Shown here: piece by piece, positions 8,512 through 15,916 of the stretch
Position numbering within the stretch: the stretch's first letter is position 1
Layout of the letters: every line of letters begins with the position of its first letter
Source: Agreia sp. Leaf283
Lineage (GTDB): Bacteria > Actinomycetota > Actinomycetes > Actinomycetales > Microbacteriaceae
Reading direction: 5' to 3'
Assembly: GCF_001422485.1 (NCBI RefSeq)
Contig: NZ_LMNF01000004.1
Location: 310,001 to 374,000, forward strand
DNA length: 64,000 bases
Notes under the pieces: model-generated
Told to the model about the DNA's origin: nothing
The model's database searches: none
Seen by the model: only the letters and a program-made list of their open reading frames with translations
Program-made: the position numbers and the translations under genes

Positions 8512-9390
8512 TCACGTCATTGCAAGGAGAGCATCCAGTCTCTGGCGATAATGAGTCGTCCAAGATCCCTTGAAATCCACGGTTGCGAGGGCGACACCGA
8601 CGAGCGCGTCGGGCGCCACGCCGTTCTTGATCGTTAAGCCCGATAGCTGGGTTTTCACTAGGTACGCGAAATACTTTGATAGCCATCGACCTTTTATTAG
8701 CTCATGAGCGCGATCGGACGCTAACCTCGTGGTGACCTCGGTCTGGGCAGTTAAGGCGTCGGCTTGGGCAGATGCGGCAAGAACGGCTGCCCCGATGTGT
8801 GTAAAGAGAACACTCTCGAGCGCTGAATCCAAGGGTCCGAAAATGTCGCGATTGATCTGAGATAGATTTCCGTATTTGGCTGCTCCGGGCAGCCCACACG
8901 AACAGCTCGTTGCTCGAGCTTGGAGCCAACGTTCCCAACGCAGGCCGAGATCAGTGAAGGGATCAGTGTTGTTCGGCGCGACGTCACGGACCATCGCCTT
9001 AGTTAAGCCGTAAGTCGCAGCGAGAGACTTTCGTAATTTGCCCGTTCTCAGGATCTCGGCCTCGACGTCGGCGCTCTCTGTGGCTATGAGATGAGGGCTC
9101 GAGCGTGGCTGCGGCTCGAAATCTTCAAAATCTTTGTCGAGCATAAAGACAATCTGGCGCGGCCCGACGCTGTTGCGTTGATTCAGATAGCCGTTCGCAT
9201 CAAAGTAGTCGAACAACTTGTGAGCGAATGGCTTCCCCCCGGCGGAGACCCCGTCTAGCTTTAGGTCTTCGACGAGTCGAATCGTAAAGCCGGAGGACGC
9301 GGCCGGTGGGTACTTCGATAAAAGCCGTTCGTAGAAGGGCCGGTCGTGGTCTCGTCCCTCCACGAGTACGAACATTCGTCGCCTGCTCAT
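8512..9390 (-). CDS. DUF4435 (TOPRIM-like) protein, candidate AriB effector of a PARIS-like system
   Basis: 292 aa from the ATG at 9390, which follows the ATPase stop by 44 bp; the longer in-frame ORF would overlap the ATPase gene. The N-terminal MFVLVEGRDHDRPFYERLL has the acidic residue (Glu11) of DUF4435/TOPRIM folds. The IVFMLDKDF strand gives the paired acidic residues Asp85 and Asp87, and LIATESADVEAEIL resembles the conserved acidic helix after it. The C-terminal half is a helical region without a recognised motif. DUF4435 proteins paired with AAA15 ATPases form the anti-phage PARIS system, where AriB is the released toxic nuclease. Length and order fit AriB. Alternative: another ATPase-TOPRIM defence pair. 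Confidence 0.6.
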   Translation of the reverse strand: MSRRRMFVLVEGRDHDRPFYERLLSKYPPAASSGFTIRLVEDLKLDGVSAGGKPFAHKLFDYFDANGYLNQRNSVGPRQIVFMLDKDFEDFEPQPRSSPHLIATESADVEAEILRTGKLRKSLAATYGLTKAMVRDVAPNNTDPFTDLGLRWERWLQARATSCSCGLPGAAKYGNLSQINRDIFGPLDSALESVLFTHIGAAVLAASAQADALTAQTEVTTRLASDRAHELIKGRWLSKYFAYLVKTQLSGLTIKNGVAPDALVGVALATVDFKGSWTTHYRQRLDALLAMT

Positions 9391-9434
9391 CCTCACGCGA
9401 GCTGCGAACGACTTCGCTCCCCGTTGCGGCCGAT

Positions 9435-10616
9435 TCACAACTCGAAGACGTTCTCTTCGTGTACCTCTGCAATGATTTCTGGAGAGTGCGTCGCCAAAAG
9501 CAGCTGACACCCGGGATTAACCCGTTGCATCGACGCGACCAGCCTCTCTTGCCAGTCCACGTGCATGGATAGTTCTGGTTCGTCAATCATGACCGTATGC
9601 GCGTTGGCCGCGAGAATCTCGAGTAGAAGCTGAAGTAGTTGTTTCTCACCCGACGAGAGAGATTGTAGCGGAATGGAACTCCCGCCGATTTCGATCTGTA
9701 TTGAGTTGCGGGCCGACGGCGCTTTCCCGGAGAAAACTACGTGCTTGTCGCCCGCATAGAATTCCTCAATGATGGACTGAAACTCTGTTTGAGGTCGCTG
9801 CGCGAGGTCAACCTCTTGGGTAACCTCCTGAATGTTAGTTACGACTTCTTGGAGCGCGACTTCCTTCTCGTACCTGGAGATAAATTCGGCGCGGCTGACG
9901 CGAAGTATGATGCGTTGGCTACGGAGGAAAGCCTTCACGAGGAGATATGCGCTGTCCGAGCCGATCGAAGTTGTCGATTCTCCGGGTGCAGCAACTCCAC
10001 CGCCGAACAGAATCGCCAATATTTCCGCCAATCCTCGTTGCTGGATCTCTCTAATGCGAAGGAGGGCGTTATTGCTATAGGTCTGCCAACGGCGGCGAAC
10101 TTGATCTGCGAAGATTTCGTCGAATGCTGCATCATCGATGGCCTGTCGCTCAATGTTCGTCCGACCATTCATTAGCCCAGGTGTGCGGGATTGACTGACA
10201 CGCGATATAGGGAGGTACGCGTGTGTGAAACGCATGGTGTCGTAATCGCGGTCTAGATCGCCGTCCAGGGTCTCTGTTTGCCACGATTTCGGGGGCGTTG
10301 TCCGCGGTCGCCAACTGTCCACAAATTCGAAAGCCGTGGGCTCCGAGTCGCGGTCGTTCTCGTCTTGCTCGGGGCCGATCACCGTGCGGCTGACGAGATT
10401 ACCGCCAGACCTAATGAGAACTTGCGCGCTTTGGAAAGGCACGCGGCTTAGGCTCGACGTGTCATTCTCCAGCGCACTATGCAAGATCTTTAATAGAGAA
10501 GTCTTGCCGGAACCGTTCAACCCCCAGAAAACATTCAGATTACGATCGAGCCGCCGTGAGATGGGGCGAATGCGGCCAGCAAGACCATATATCGTGAATG
10601 ATTCGATGTATGCCAC
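9435..10616 (-). CDS. AAA15/AAA21-type ATPase, candidate AriA sensor of a PARIS-like system
   Basis: 393-aa ABC-like ATPase with a GTG start preceded by GGGAGC. Walker A is GLNGSGKTS (residues 32-40) after the strand LNVFWG. A long helical insertion occupies the middle. The ABC signature is LSSGEKQLLQLL, Walker B with catalytic Glu is VMIDEPELSMHV, and the H-loop is ATHSPEI near residue 377. This layout is that of overcoming-lysogeny-defect-like and AAA15 ATPases. The DUF4435 gene immediately downstream makes AriA of PARIS the best assignment; in that system the ATPase scaffold holds the nuclease until a phage trigger is sensed. Base composition is poorer in G+C than flanking core genes, as expected for a transferred defence module. 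Confidence 0.62.
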   Translation of the reverse strand: MAYIESFTIYGLAGRIRPISRRLDRNLNVFWGLNGSGKTSLLKILHSALENDTSSLSRVPFQSAQVLIRSGGNLVSRTVIGPEQDENDRDSEPTAFEFVDSWRPRTTPPKSWQTETLDGDLDRDYDTMRFTHAYLPISRVSQSRTPGLMNGRTNIERQAIDDAAFDEIFADQVRRRWQTYSNNALLRIREIQQRGLAEILAILFGGGVAAPGESTTSIGSDSAYLLVKAFLRSQRIILRVSRAEFISRYEKEVALQEVVTNIQEVTQEVDLAQRPQTEFQSIIEEFYAGDKHVVFSGKAPSARNSIQIEIGGSSIPLQSLSSGEKQLLQLLLEILAANAHTVMIDEPELSMHVDWQERLVASMQRVNPGCQLLLATHSPEIIAEVHEENVFEL

Positions 10617-11405
10617 GTTGCTCCCATGCTGCTGTATCTGCTACGGATTTCGAGCTTAGGGCGTCACCGACGCATCGGTGGGATCACGTCCCATTTGCCG
10701 CCAGCAAACTCGACATGAGCACAGCCGATACAACTCGGACCTGCTTTAATCCTCGGCCATGAATTTCCGTCGTCAGTTAGCCACAATCGCTTGCCCAACT
10801 GATGACCTCAGCGAATGTGGTCAACTCGGGTTCGCTTATAGACGCACCGTTGCCTACGCGCTGCTGAAGCGCTGCCCTAACCGCATTGAGCGGCCAGCCG
10901 TTTTACTCGGTCGACACGGCCGAGACCGCCGTCTGGACGCGCTTCCCCTGGGCTGCGAGTTCTCGCCCAAAAGTGGGGTTCGGCACGAATGTCATGAGGC
11001 GAGCATGGGCCCAGCCTGTTCTCGCCCAGAGCTCGCCTGTAAATGGTGCATTTGGACAGCACTAACGCTTTGTAATTTCACCGGCGTTAGTGACTGTCAT
11101 TGCCGTCAGGTTCGCATTCCAGATCCCCTGTCTCGCCGAGCTTGGGAGCTATCCGAAAGCGATCATTTATGAGTTGGGCCCGCCGTCCGTGGTCGCCGCC
11201 GTCGACACGCAAGCTTGACCGGTGGACTCGATCAGTAAATGGCTGTGTTCTGTGGTCGCTCGGTGACGCGTCCAGGCGCCGAGCCGCCTCGGATCACCCA
11301 TGGGATTTGAGACGCTGGGGTCGCGAGAGTGGGCGGCCTCAGGAGATACGCCTGACAGCATTCAACCCACGCGTACGCGGAGCCAACACTCAATACATCG
11401 AGGCG
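10617..11405. other. Intergenic stretch of the island, no supported gene
   Basis: About 0.79 kb between the AAA ATPase start and the winged-helix gene stop. Open frames here have no recognisable motif, no convincing ribosome binding site and mixed composition. The only structure seen is the hairpin at 11056-11097. It may hold degraded genes or the ATPase promoter. Confidence 0.5.
11056..11097. repeat. Long imperfect hairpin
   Basis: Arms CACTAACGC and GCGTTAGTG (9 bp, 11060-11068 and 11084-11092) with a 15-nt loop. The stem continues after a small bulge with ACAG / CTGT. It lies in otherwise gene-free island DNA. It could be a terminator, a recombination site or a structured RNA element. Confidence 0.45.
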
Positions 11406-12140
11406 TCATGGCGCGTCCGGCATGGTCCAGTCGGGGGCCGTGGCGAGGGCTTCGCGGATGACGAAGTACCGCTTGCGTTTGCGAATCTCGTAGTCATCGT
11501 CTCCCCAAAAACCTTCCTTGGTTCGCAGAAGGCCGAAATACTCCAACTCCCTGGTCGCGCTCGTCCAGGTGTCGTCGGAGAGTCCGTACTGCTTCTTGCG
11601 GTGGCCATCCATCCACTCCCCGTCAGGATGCTGGGAGCCGCCGTTAAGTTCGAGGAGGGCCATTAGAACGACGATGGCCCTTCCGCTGAGACGGAGTATC
11701 CAGGCGTTCGACCATAAAGTGAAGGGCACTCCGACCCAACGAGCTCCATTACTCTCCCAGCCGTCGCCTGAGCCGTCGGGGTGGAGCAAGAGAAGGCCAG
11801 CCTTGTCGCCCGCCAAGAGCGTGGGGGTGATGAGTCTATTTTCTTGAAGCCATTTTTTCGCGTCGTTTGCCCGTCTCGGGCCGGTGTCTTGCGGAAGGTT
11901 GAGCAAGCGCGCCAACGACTGGGTTGGGCGATCGGGAAGTGTGTAGGGAGCCTTCGTTGCCTGCATTACGAGCATCATGTGCATCTTGAGGCGCAGCTCG
12001 TGCGATCGCACGAGCCTCGCAGCGGTCGGGGTGGTATCGCCTCGCTTGACGTATGTGATTGGGAAGTTGACGCTGCTGGCCCGTCTGGACCTGACGGTTG
12101 CTCGACTAAGCGCCGCGAGGGCTTCTGAAGGGACGTCCAT
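11406..12140 (-). CDS. Winged-helix-like hypothetical protein of the island
   Basis: 244-aa soluble protein, not assigned to a named family. The N-terminus is basic (SRATVRSRRASS, TYVKRGDTTPTAARLVRSHELRLKMHM). Two segments look like winged helices: RPTQSLARLLNLP with NDAKKWLQENRLI, and RAIVVLMALLELNGG with YGLSDDTWTSATRELEYFGLLRT. A start with CGGAG close to the ATG at 12140 is plausible. Two tandem winged helices plus three near-identical direct repeats just upstream resemble replication initiators or autoregulated DNA-binding proteins of mobile elements, but no specific family is recognised. It is divergent from the 23-codon peptide gene. Confidence 0.65.
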   Translation of the reverse strand: MDVPSEALAALSRATVRSRRASSVNFPITYVKRGDTTPTAARLVRSHELRLKMHMMLVMQATKAPYTLPDRPTQSLARLLNLPQDTGPRRANDAKKWLQENRLITPTLLAGDKAGLLLLHPDGSGDGWESNGARWVGVPFTLWSNAWILRLSGRAIVVLMALLELNGGSQHPDGEWMDGHRKKQYGLSDDTWTSATRELEYFGLLRTKEGFWGDDDYEIRKRKRYFVIREALATAPDWTMPDAP

Positions 12141-12190
12141 GGGGGCTCCGAGGAAGAAGTTGACGACCTCAACGGAGAGACGTGGGGTCC

Positions 12191-12219
12191 GGGGGTACCT
12201 CGGGGTACCTGGGGTACTA
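12191..12219. repeat. Three tandem GGGGTACCT-like direct repeats
   Basis: GGGGTACCT at 12192-12200 and 12202-12210, then GGGGTACTA at 12211-12219, about 50-80 bp upstream of the winged-helix start and followed by A/T-rich sequence. They could be binding sites (iterons) for the winged-helix protein. Confidence 0.6.
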
Positions 12220-12229
12220 AGTTACTTCT

Positions 12230-12247
12230 TTTAAGATACCGCTTAAA
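12230..12247. promoter_or_regulatory. Small palindrome in the divergent intergenic region
   Basis: TTTAAG-N6-CTTAAA, directly after the tandem repeats in an A/T-rich patch. It lies in the 309-bp intergenic region (12141-12449) between the winged-helix gene and the peptide gene. Nothing else in that region could be assigned. Confidence 0.4.
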
Positions 12248-12449
12248 CCGCGTTTTGTCTCCGATGAAAACGTCGGATGGTGCCGGAGAAAGCGATCTTT
12301 GGGTCCGAGTCAACCGTAGCGCCTCTCCGGTAAACCCGGGAGCCGCTTTGGTTGCTGCTGAAGTGGTTCTAGGTAACTCTGTTTTCAGAACCAGATCCGC
12401 CCTCGTCCGCCAAGACCGGAGGGGGATCGCGAAGAGAGAGGAGGACCCG

Positions 12450-12521
12450 ATGAGCAGAGGCTTCCGCATCACTATCACTAGAACTGTATCCGGAATCACC
12501 ATCACGATCGAGCCCTGGTAG
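12450..12521 (+). CDS. 23-aa beta-strand-rich peptide, strong Shine-Dalgarno
   Basis: ATG at 12450 is preceded by a perfect AGGAGG 5 nt away, one of the best ribosome binding sites in the island. The 23-residue product starts MSRGFR, then alternates Ile/Thr/Val in ITITRTVSGITITI, and ends EPW. The SG in the middle would make a turn, so the peptide should form a short amphipathic beta hairpin. A strong hairpin terminator begins 3 bp after the stop. A longer in-frame ORF from 12255 lacks a ribosome site and is less likely. It may be a signalling peptide, a small toxin or a trigger for an adjacent system; function is unknown. It is too short for homology by eye. Confidence 0.55.
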   Translation: MSRGFRITITRTVSGITITIEPW

Positions 12522-12524
12522 CTC

Positions 12525-12552
12525 GAGGGGCGGGGCTTACGCCCCGCCCCTC
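12525..12552. terminator. Bidirectional hairpin terminator
   Basis: Perfect 12-bp stem GAGGGGCGGGGC / GCCCCGCCCCTC with loop TTAC, between the peptide gene (plus) and the converging 150-aa gene (minus). No U-tract is visible on either side. Confidence 0.7.
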
Positions 12553-12577
12553 CCGACCGGGTTCCCCGCTGATCTAA

Positions 12578-13030
12578 TCAATTTTCGGGAAGAGTGGCGT
12601 AGTCAAATCTGTACGGCGCCCCGGGAAACTCAGCCTGGCCGATGAAAGCCGAAGGCACTTTCACTCTGATATCCCCGGGCAGTAGCTTGTCCTTTGTATA
12701 GACAGTCCCTGTTCGAACCTCTTCAAAGGTTGCATGAGGCTTAGAACCAAGAGATGCACGAACGCGGGCAATGACCGGTTCAGCGAACGTAGTGGACTCT
12801 CCCATCCACAGGGTCCTCTCATCTCGAAGGATGCAGGCGATCGTACGAGCCGTCCCATAGTCGGCCCCTTCGATGACCCTGATGGAGTTTTTCGGCCAGT
12901 ACACCGTGTAGGACCCGTCAGTCGCGCTCTCCTCGTAGTCCTTCATCATCGATTCGATCGAAGGTCCTGAGCGTCCCGCGCTGAGACCCAGCAGAAGAGT
13001 GTCAAATGTCACTTCATTGAATTGGCTCAT
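12578..13030 (-). CDS. Hypothetical 150-aa protein of the island
   Basis: The start MSQFNEVTFDTLLLGLSAG at 13030 was chosen because a good promoter ends 6 bp upstream (leaderless reading) and no ribosome site is present for the longer frame. The product is soluble, with YTVYWPKNSIRVIEG, TARTIACILRDERTLWMGES and a beta-rich C-terminal half (VRTGTVYTKDKLLPGDIRVKVPSAF), and no membrane segments or catalytic motif. Not recognised. It converges on the 23-codon peptide gene across a shared terminator. Confidence 0.6.
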   Translation of the reverse strand: MSQFNEVTFDTLLLGLSAGRSGPSIESMMKDYEESATDGSYTVYWPKNSIRVIEGADYGTARTIACILRDERTLWMGESTTFAEPVIARVRASLGSKPHATFEEVRTGTVYTKDKLLPGDIRVKVPSAFIGQAEFPGAPYRFDYATLPEN

Positions 13031-13036
13031 TTGTGA

Positions 13037-13065
13037 ACTGTAGTGCGAACAAAAAATCACGTCAG
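13037..13065 (-). promoter_or_regulatory. Promoter for the 150-aa hypothetical gene
   Basis: On the minus strand, -35 CTGACG (13065-13060), a 17-bp spacer and -10 TACAGT (13042-13037). The ATG at 13030 lies 6 bp after the -10 box, so the mRNA should be leaderless. Confidence 0.6.
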
Positions 13066-13295
13066 AATGACTGGGAAATATCGCTCGCACGAGAGACGAC
13101 TCAGACCACACCGGCTGGCCCCGATCTCACCTTATTGGTGCCTCGCAACCCTCGCGGTATGAAGCGTGGCGGGCATGCGACGGACTAAAAGGACGGATAG
13201 TCGGGTTTTCGGGTTAGCGATTCTCATGAATAGGTGCCGAAGTTGCGTGCTTGAACCGAAGTGCACACGATCACTTATGAGACATCGGCGGCGTC

Positions 13296-13865
13296 GTGAC
13301 GAAGATTGTCGGTTATGCGCGAGTAACGACTAAATTGCAGTCGACCGATCGGCGCGAGTCTGACCTGCTCGCAGCGGGAGTGCGACGCCCTCTATGTCGA
13401 TCAGGGCGTCTCCGGAGCTCGTGTCTCGCAACCGGAGTTCGATCGAGCGCGCAATGCGCTCGAGACGGGGCACACTCGCCGTCACTTTTTCGGACAGACT
13501 CGGCCAATCGACGCAAAACATGCTCGACTTTGCAAAAGGGCTCCGTGAAGGAGGCGCTGGGCTTCGAGTGCGGAACCTTGGTGGGGGAGACGTCGACACC
13601 TCGACACCAATGGGCTCGAGGCTCTTCACAGCCACGGCTGCTCTAGCGCAAATGGAGCACGAAAATAGGAAAGGATCGTGGATTCGATCAGCAAACGTCG
13701 CGCTGTCTGGGAGAATCTTGGCGGACGCCCCCGAATCGTCATCGCTAGTCAGATCCGGAAGGCCATTTGCCTGGTCGAAAGAGGCGAGCCGACTGCTCGA
13801 GCGCCTGGGGTCTCGGAATGTCAAGAGCGACGCTCGACAAAAAGTCCCGCGCGCTCACGGATTAG
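13296..13865 (+). pseudogene. Serine recombinase/resolvase destroyed by four frameshifts
   Basis: The complete outline of a Tn3/Hin-type resolvase can be read only by changing frame. MTKIVGYARVTTKLQSTDRR holds the start, although the conserved catalytic Ser neighbourhood is altered to VTT. CDALYVDQGVSGARVSQPEF and DRARNAL follow in a second frame, SDRLGQSTQNMLDFAKGLRE and GSRLFTATAALAQMEHENRK in a third, and DSISKRRAVWENLGGRP with SQIRKAICLVERGEP back in the second. The C-terminal helix-turn-helix LGMSRATLDKKSRAL, ending in a native-looking TAG at 13863, is in the first. Frames go 0-1-2-1-0, so at least four indels have accumulated. It is probably the relic of the recombinase that moved the island. 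Confidence 0.85.
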
Positions 13866-14276
13866 CCCCCGAGAAGCTCGTCAAGCGGCAGGGCTACCGC
13901 GTATCGACGCGGCCGATCGTGAGGGGCACATCGGAGAGTTAGTGATGGGGCCGATCAGCCGCTCGCCAGCTATCTTCCGCTCTTTGGCACGAGCGGCCGC
14001 GAGTCTCCCTGGGGCGCGGTGGTTGCGTTATTCGTTAGAGAGTTCGACTTTGTTTTAGGTACGTCTGACTTCGATACCGCCGGCACCGGTTGTGGGGGCC
14101 CGTGTTCAACAGCTAACGCATGCAGGGCCCATAACGCCCGTGCGTCTGACGCCCCCGGTTTGGGGACAATTTCGCGCTCACAACCCCTTCCGCTACCCAA
14201 TAAACTTGGCAAAGGCCGAGGGGGTGCGCACGGTGGAGCTCAACGTGGAGAGTGGCCGTGCTCGTGTGCACGGACA
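13866..14276. other. Gene-free stretch upstream of the ABC-3C operon
   Basis: About 0.41 kb between the dead resolvase and the nuclease effector gene. Frames are open here but composition and codon use look non-coding and no motif is visible. It should contain the operon promoter, which could not be pinned down. Confidence 0.5.
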
Positions 14277-15278
14277 ATGACGCAACCTTCAAAGATCGAC
14301 TTCCGTATTCATGCCATCGATGCTGGAAGTGACGATGGCGGACGGGTCGTCTTTCATCGAGTCTTGTCCGCCCTCGTGGGGATCGAGCACCCTACCGCGA
14401 CGGATATTCGGGCCGACCCTGGGGACTGGGGCATAGATGTCATGGTTGGCAGCCTCGCCGACTCGATCTTGATCTGGCAGTCGAAGTACTTCTACGACAA
14501 GCTCGGTGACTCGCAAAAGAAGCAGATTCGCGAATCCTTTGCCTCAGCCATGACTCACGCAACGACTCATGGGTATGCCGTGGACGCCTGGACGTTGTGT
14601 GTTGCTTGTGAAGTTAGCGCGCCGGAAAAAAAGTGGTGGGACACAAAAGTTCGCGAGTGGTCCAAGCTCTATCCGCATGTTCAATTCGACCTTTGGGATG
14701 CGCCCCGACTCAGAAGAAAGCTGATGTCGCCGGAAGCACACCCCGTTTGGGCGGAATTCTACGGGCCTAACAAAGACATTCTCGAGGCTCGAAAGACTGG
14801 ATCTGAACCGGCTCCAGTCGCGGCGCCTCTGTCGCTCGATGAAACGCCAACATACGACAGAGCATTGTTCGTCAGACAGATGACGGTTGCTGGAATTAGC
14901 GAAATGGACGCACAGCGGCATGCGTACTTTAATGCTGACTTGCTCGTTCGGGACATCACCGCGAGGTCGGTGCCGGCGCAATTGGCCGCGATCGCAGAGA
15001 TCGACGCAGTACTCCTTGGCTCCTGGGAAGACGCTGTCGCGGACCCCGCGACAGCGCCAAACGCTGAGAACTACGAGCCATCTGCGCGCAAGCTATTCTC
15101 GGCGGTCATGAAAGAGACGAGAGGCGTGGTTGCTCCGGTCGAGCTGCCACTGCGAGCGATCCACACCAGGGGGCTTATGCATCGGATCGTCGAAGATGCA
15201 AGAGCCGGCTGGGTTCACGATTGGCGCGACGTAGCAAAACGCGTCGATTCGTCTGATCCCGGCGAGTTGGTCACATGA
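14277..15278 (+). CDS. ABC-3C system effector with predicted PD-(D/E)xK-like nuclease domain
   Basis: 333 aa from the ATG at 14277. The N-terminal domain reads TATDIRADPGDWGIDVMVG then ILIWQSKYF. The spacing of Asp54 to Gln68-Ser-Lys70 fits an Mrr-like restriction endonuclease fold with the D-QxK variant of PD-(D/E)xK. A helical linker follows, then a C-terminal domain (residues about 200-330) with NADLLVRDITARSVP and LHRIVEDARAGWVHDWRDV-like helices, probably the part that docks on the ATPase. It is the first gene of a tightly packed three-gene operon (ATGA overlap with the next gene), the usual order effector, middle component, ATPase of ABC three-component defence systems. DNA cleavage is inferred, not shown. 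Confidence 0.7.
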   Translation: MTQPSKIDFRIHAIDAGSDDGGRVVFHRVLSALVGIEHPTATDIRADPGDWGIDVMVGSLADSILIWQSKYFYDKLGDSQKKQIRESFASAMTHATTHGYAVDAWTLCVACEVSAPEKKWWDTKVREWSKLYPHVQFDLWDAPRLRRKLMSPEAHPVWAEFYGPNKDILEARKTGSEPAPVAAPLSLDETPTYDRALFVRQMTVAGISEMDAQRHAYFNADLLVRDITARSVPAQLAAIAEIDAVLLGSWEDAVADPATAPNAENYEPSARKLFSAVMKETRGVVAPVELPLRAIHTRGLMHRIVEDARAGWVHDWRDVAKRVDSSDPGELVT

Positions 15279-15916
15279 GCCTTCATACTCATTGGCATGA
15301 CGACCCGGGTCAGCATCTTCATGATCCCGAAGCCGCACCTTCGCCCGAGGACCACATGATATTTCGGCTCACCCAACTCGTGATACTTCTCGACGAGATT
15401 ACGCCCGTAAATTCCAAGGGAGTCGATCTCGAGCGCATCGGCTACTACGACTTCCTTGCTGCTAATCCATTCGCAATTTTTAAGGACAGCGATTCGAGCG
15501 AACGTGCTCGACTGCACCGTGCTGCATTCGACGAGCGTCAGCTTTCCTACGCGTCGACGGGGTCGCGGTTCGCCAATCGACGGCAGCGGCTGCAGCATGA
15601 TTTTGCCATACTCATTGGCTACGGTTTGGCTGCTCCGCGAGCTGGTGGTTATGGGGTTACTGACCGAGGTACGGCCTTCGTCGGCGCATTGACGGCGCTT
15701 TACGCAGATCAGTACCGCGAATCAGTGCGGGTTGTCCACACGCGGCTGAAGCGGCTATCGGACGCACAGTTGGCGAACTCCGCGAGAGGGTGGTTGAAGA
15801 CACCCTCACTTCTTCTCGACCTTTACGGCAGCTCGGATGGCATCGCCGAAGAAAGAACAGGGCGACTCTCCCCGCCCTTAAATCCACAACAAGCCGGAGC
15901 CGACCGTGACGCCTGA
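15275..15916 (+). CDS. ABC-3C system middle component
   Basis: 213-aa soluble protein overlapping the effector by ATGA and the ATPase gene by 11 nt. It has the characteristic DLERIGYYDFLAANPFAIF segment of ABC-3C middle components, where a helix-turn-helix-like domain is predicted, then FAILIGYGLAAPRAGGYGVTDRGTAFV, a winged-helix strand region, and a helical tail with RLSDAQLANSARGW. A His-rich N-terminus (HTHWHDDPGQHLHD) precedes it. In these systems the middle component links the ATPase sensor with the effector; which molecule it contacts here is not known. Confidence 0.68.
   Translation: MSLHTHWHDDPGQHLHDPEAAPSPEDHMIFRLTQLVILLDEITPVNSKGVDLERIGYYDFLAANPFAIFKDSDSSERARLHRAAFDERQLSYASTGSRFANRRQRLQHDFAILIGYGLAAPRAGGYGVTDRGTAFVGALTALYADQYRESVRVVHTRLKRLSDAQLANSARGWLKTPSLLLDLYGSSDGIAEERTGRLSPPLNPQQAGADRDA

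Noticed and set aside
8512-10616. Assignment as Gabija or Septu
   Set aside because: The ATPase and TOPRIM-like domains are on separate proteins and no helicase (GajB) or HNH partner is present.
11056-11097. Integron attC site
   Set aside because: The arms do not contain proper RYYYAAC/GTTRRRY core sites and there is no integrase or cassette array nearby.
10759-11172. 137-codon open frame on the plus strand in the island
   Set aside because: No family motif, no ribosome binding site, Cys-rich mixed composition, and it runs through the 11056-11097 hairpin.
11100-11666. 188-codon plus-strand frame overlapping the winged-helix gene
   Set aside because: Its second half is antisense to the better supported winged-helix gene and the first half has no domain.
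12255-12449. N-terminal extension of the 23-codon peptide ORF to 88 codons
   Set aside because: No ribosome site near the upstream ATG, while the ATG at 12450 has a perfect one; the extension reads as random sequence.
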